The notes under the pieces were generated by a model. That model was not told where the DNA came from. It worked only from the letters and a program-made list of their open reading frames with translations, and ran no database searches. A program made the translations under genes and the position numbers. From NCBI GenBank assembly GCA_014529385.2, contig CM043967.1, positions 9,375,501 through 9,439,500 of the forward strand: DNA of 64,000 nucleotides, given 5' to 3'. Within the stretch, counting starts at the first letter, position 1. Every line of letters starts with the position of its first letter. This DNA comes from Adiantum capillus-veneris (taxonomy: Eukaryota > Streptophyta > Polypodiopsida > Polypodiales > Pteridaceae). Below, piece by piece: positions 61,591-64,000 of the stretch.

Positions 61591-61913
61591 AAGAGAGAGA
61601 AACTAATTTAACGTCGTAGGAAACTAATTAAAATTAAAAGACCTAAAGATCTAGTCGACGAGGAGTTGAACTCAAGACCTATTATTCAAGAGGGAAATGG
61701 CATAATCAATCTATCATACTTGGCATGGGTGATAGAAAGGTTATACCATTTATCTCTTTTTATTGGCACACACATCCACACACGCGCACACACACAAGAA
61801 GAAGAGAGTTGTAACGTCGTAGGAAACTATCTTAAAAGACGTTAAAGATTAGGTTATATGTAGACTTACATTAAATTAGATTTAGGTTTATTTTTAACTA
61901 GATTTACGTTTAT

Positions 61914-61957
61914 TTACGCTAGATTTAGATTTACGTTATATTAGATTAGATTTAGGT
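61914..61957 (+). repeat. 44-bp direct repeat, left of captured gene piece
   Basis: TTACGCTAGATTTAGATTTA and on to TTAGGT. It recurs at 62396-62439 with four differences, exactly bracketing the HIPP-like segment. Confidence 0.85.
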
Positions 61958-61964
61958 CTCCATA

Positions 61965-62318
61965 GACTGCGATGCCTGCATGAAGCGGGTGAAGAAAGCC
62001 CTCAATGGAATATAGGGTATTGCTGCCTTCACTCATGGTGGGCTCCGTCGATCCAAAAGTACTGGTGAAATGTCTTCAGAAGATAGGGAAGAAGGTGGAT
62101 CTTCAGGGCGGCAAGAGTCACTACATCCCCGACACAATGACCATCTAGACAACCTCTAGTCATTCAACAGCAACTTCAAAGTTAGTAACAAGAGCAAGAA
62201 CGGTCTAAAGGGCCAATTGCTGTCGTCAGATGTGGATGGAGATGAGGCAGCGTCACCGCCGGAAGTTAACTCTCACATCTTTAGTGATGAGAATGCCAAC
62301 TCTTGCCGAGTTATGTGA
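61965..62318 (+). pseudogene. Captured heavy-metal-associated (HIPP-like) gene fragment
   Basis: The text reads DCDACMKRVKKALNGI, then a TAG, then GIAAF. After a frame change it reads VGSVDPKVLVKCLQKIGKKV and DLQGG. The CxxC copper/metal motif followed by KRVKKAL and the later GSVDPKVLVKxLQKxGKKV are the start and end of an HMA domain as in plant HIPP/HPP proteins. The middle strands between them are deleted. A charged Ser/Asn/Asp-rich tail follows to a TGA at 62316. An acceptor-like CCATAG directly precedes the fragment. It is not a working gene; it reads as host DNA carried by the CACTA element. Confidence 0.72.
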
Positions 62319-62395
62319 AAAATTATGTGTTAAATCAGTTTTAAGGTTCTTATAATCCCTGTTAGTTTAGTTCTTTGTTTTTAATATAACATAAT

Positions 62396-62439
62396 TTACG
62401 TTAGATTTAGATTTATGTTATATTAGATTAGACTTAGGT
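62396..62439 (+). repeat. 44-bp direct repeat, right of captured gene piece
   Basis: Partner of 61914-61957. A wider ~135-base duplication (61795-61935 and 62482-62617, core AACGTCGTAGGAAACTATC) also brackets this segment. Confidence 0.85.
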
Positions 62440-62449
62440 TTATTTAGGT

Positions 62450-62482
<33 letters not shown>

Positions 62483-62913
62483 AGAAGAAGAGAGTTTTAA
62501 CGTCGTAGGAAACTATCCCAAAAGACGTTAAAGATTAGGTTAGATGTAGACTTACGTTAAATTAGATTTAGGTTTATTTTTAGTTAGATTTACGTTTATT
62601 TAGATTTACGCTTATTTACGTTAGATCGAGTCCACGCAAGAATTACTTACGGTTTAGGGTTTAGAGTTAGACGAACAGTGAAAAGATCTACTGTGAAAAG
62701 ATGTTAAGATGCTGTGAAGTGCTACAGCTAGAGAAGAGGCAAAGGGGTTTTGTCCACTACATGCAGTATCATGTAGACGTGGGTGTGTAGATTTCTTGTA
62801 CCCACAAATATAGGTATTGACCAATAAAGACGAGATTATAACCCGGTGGTTCTGATCTCCGTGCACCTCCAGACCGAGGTGTGTGGGGATTGGACATGAC
62901 TAGAGAATGTGAG

Positions 62914-62914
<1 letters not shown>

Positions 62915-63004
<90 letters not shown>
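62915..63004. repeat. (GA)n microsatellite before tnp2
   Basis: About 45 GA dinucleotides ending 65 bases before the tnp2 start codon. Confidence 0.95.
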
Positions 63005-63007
<3 letters not shown>

Positions 63008-63069
63008 GACGAAGAATGCCAATAGAATATTAAATTTGTTGTCCAGGTTATAAGTTTTTTATCCTCATT

Positions 63070-64000
63070 ATGAGTAGTGACGAGGATGTGGGACCGTCCA
63101 ACCGAAACACCTATCTCTCAACGAGGGTCTTATGTCCTTGTAATCAATGCAAGCATGCTGTGCGACGGACAAGACGTGTTTCTTTGCAGCACGTTCGCGA
63201 ATTTGGCGAGTTCGATCCATCTATTATAGATCGAGTTGTTGCCAATTATAACTCGTCGGACTCTGACGCTGGCCAACAAGCAGCAATCTTGCAACCCAAT
63301 AGACGTGTTCGCAGGCGCTTTGGTCAAGCAGCATATGTGAGGCCACAAGATGTAGCCTCTGACAGCTCGGGGGATGATCATGCAGAGCACATTCCCAACG
63401 AGGCAATGTTTGAGCCCGAGATTGATGAAATGATCGAGACGATCATGGATTCAGAAAGGCTTATCTATGATGATATGAAAAGTGAAGCCGATATGCCATT
63501 GTATAATGGAGCACGTATGTCTAGATTGAAAGCACTCCTGGTTCTTCTCAACATGCAGGCAAAGTTTGGATGGAGTGACACTAGCGTCACAACGCTTTTC
63601 AGGTGATCTATTACAATTAGTTTACTTTAATAAAACTCTAAATGTATAATGATCTGATAGATTTTTACACGACTGTATCATATTTTTATGTTGTGTAGAT
63701 TGCTGAAAGAGCACATACTACCAGCTGACAATGTGATGCCAGATTCCCGAGATGAAGCAAGAAAGATTTTGCGAAACTTGGGGATGGATTACAATTCTAT
63801 CCACGCTTGTCCTAATGACTGCATTCTTTTCAGAGGGGAATACATAGACATGGAGAAGTGTCCGAAATGTGATTCCGAAAGATATCGAGTAGATCTCCAC
63901 GGGACAAAAATTCCACAAAAGGTTTTGCGACATTTCCCTCTGCTTCCTCGCATCAAGCATTTCTTCGAATGTAAGTCCATGGCCGCCCTAGCATCATGGC
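63070..64000 (+). CDS. CACTA tnp2 transposase, 5' part, runs off the window
   Basis: Start MSSDEDVGPSNRNTYLS. Exon 1 is 63070-63602 and joins in phase 2 across a 96-base intron (TTCAG/GTGATC to TGTAG) to exon 2 from 63699. The N-terminal associated domain has CPCNQCKH at about residues 22-29. The middle is acidic (ASDSSGDDHAEHIP). Then comes the standard tnp2 entry: ARMSRLKALLVLLNMQAKFG, LPADNVMPDSRDEARKIL, LGMDYNSIHACPNDCILF, the zinc motif EKCPKCDSERYR, and PQKVLRHFPLLPRIKHFF. No stop or shift is seen in the ~280 codons present. It would cut at the CACTA termini in the nucleus. It is the least damaged tnp2 of the three in this window. Confidence 0.93.

Larger units (their letters stand above)
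60886..64000 (+). mobile_element. CACTA element, left end to window edge
   Basis: Starts CACTACAAGAGGCT, the diagnostic CACTA terminus, inside LTR-array internal sequence. The neighbouring units read GCAGGGCTAGGTGG where this one reads GCTAG then CACTA. The first 120 bases carry at least five GCGACGCTC words in both orientations (60914-61005), as expected of subterminal transposase-binding repeats. Then come microsatellites, a captured gene piece and tnp2. The right end lies outside the window. Confidence 0.92.

Overview
This is nuclear DNA of a land plant with a large, repeat-choked genome. Spliceosomal introns, a plant-type MYB gene, and Ty3/gypsy, Ty1/copia, hAT and CACTA elements show this. 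Very long GA/CT microsatellites recur throughout. The species cannot be read from the sequence; a seed-free plant such as a fern or lycophyte is a guess. No RNA gene, CRISPR array or bacterial-type operon was seen.

Layout. 1-8.4 kb: relics of two CACTA transposases around a decayed chromodomain gypsy pol. 8.6-9.0 kb: a GGTTAT-rich 31-bp satellite. 12.8-14.4 kb: the only host-like gene, a MYB factor whose R2 repeat is intact but whose R3 exon is not found. 16.4-31.8 kb: one minus-strand gypsy relic (RT start, protease, gag, leader, primer-binding site). Its leader side has grown into eight tandem copies of a ~0.88-kb unit. An apparently intact 3,638-bp hAT transposon with an 8-bp target duplication sits inside one of those copies. 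33.8-34.6 kb: the 3' end of a copia element.

38.0-47.2 kb is the most unusual part. It looks like a previously unnamed four-gene DNA element. Two genes run rightwards: A, a transposase-like protein, and B, a histone H3-like protein that begins ARTKQTA, carries a long basic tail and ends in an H3 histone fold. Two genes of unknown function run leftwards: D, then C. The facing 3' ends of B and C each carry a ~200-bp near-perfect palindrome. The two palindromes lie inside a larger inverted repeat, so the gene tails are mirror copies. Coding frames are broken mainly by stops that are each one C-to-T step from CGA, CAA or CAG, as expected of a methylated, decaying element.

47.5-60.9 kb: a truncated CACTA start fused to a tandem LTR array on the minus strand (four ~0.6-0.77-kb LTRs, three ~3.3-kb internal regions with gag-like frames and no pol). 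60.9-64.0 kb: the left end of a second CACTA element, with terminal CACTACAAGA, GCGACGCTC subterminal repeats, a captured heavy-metal-domain (HIPP-like) gene piece and the intact start of tnp2 running off the window.

Most of the window is therefore layered mobile DNA: hAT into a gypsy-derived array, CACTA into an LTR array, and a multi-gene element that appears to have taken a histone gene from its host.
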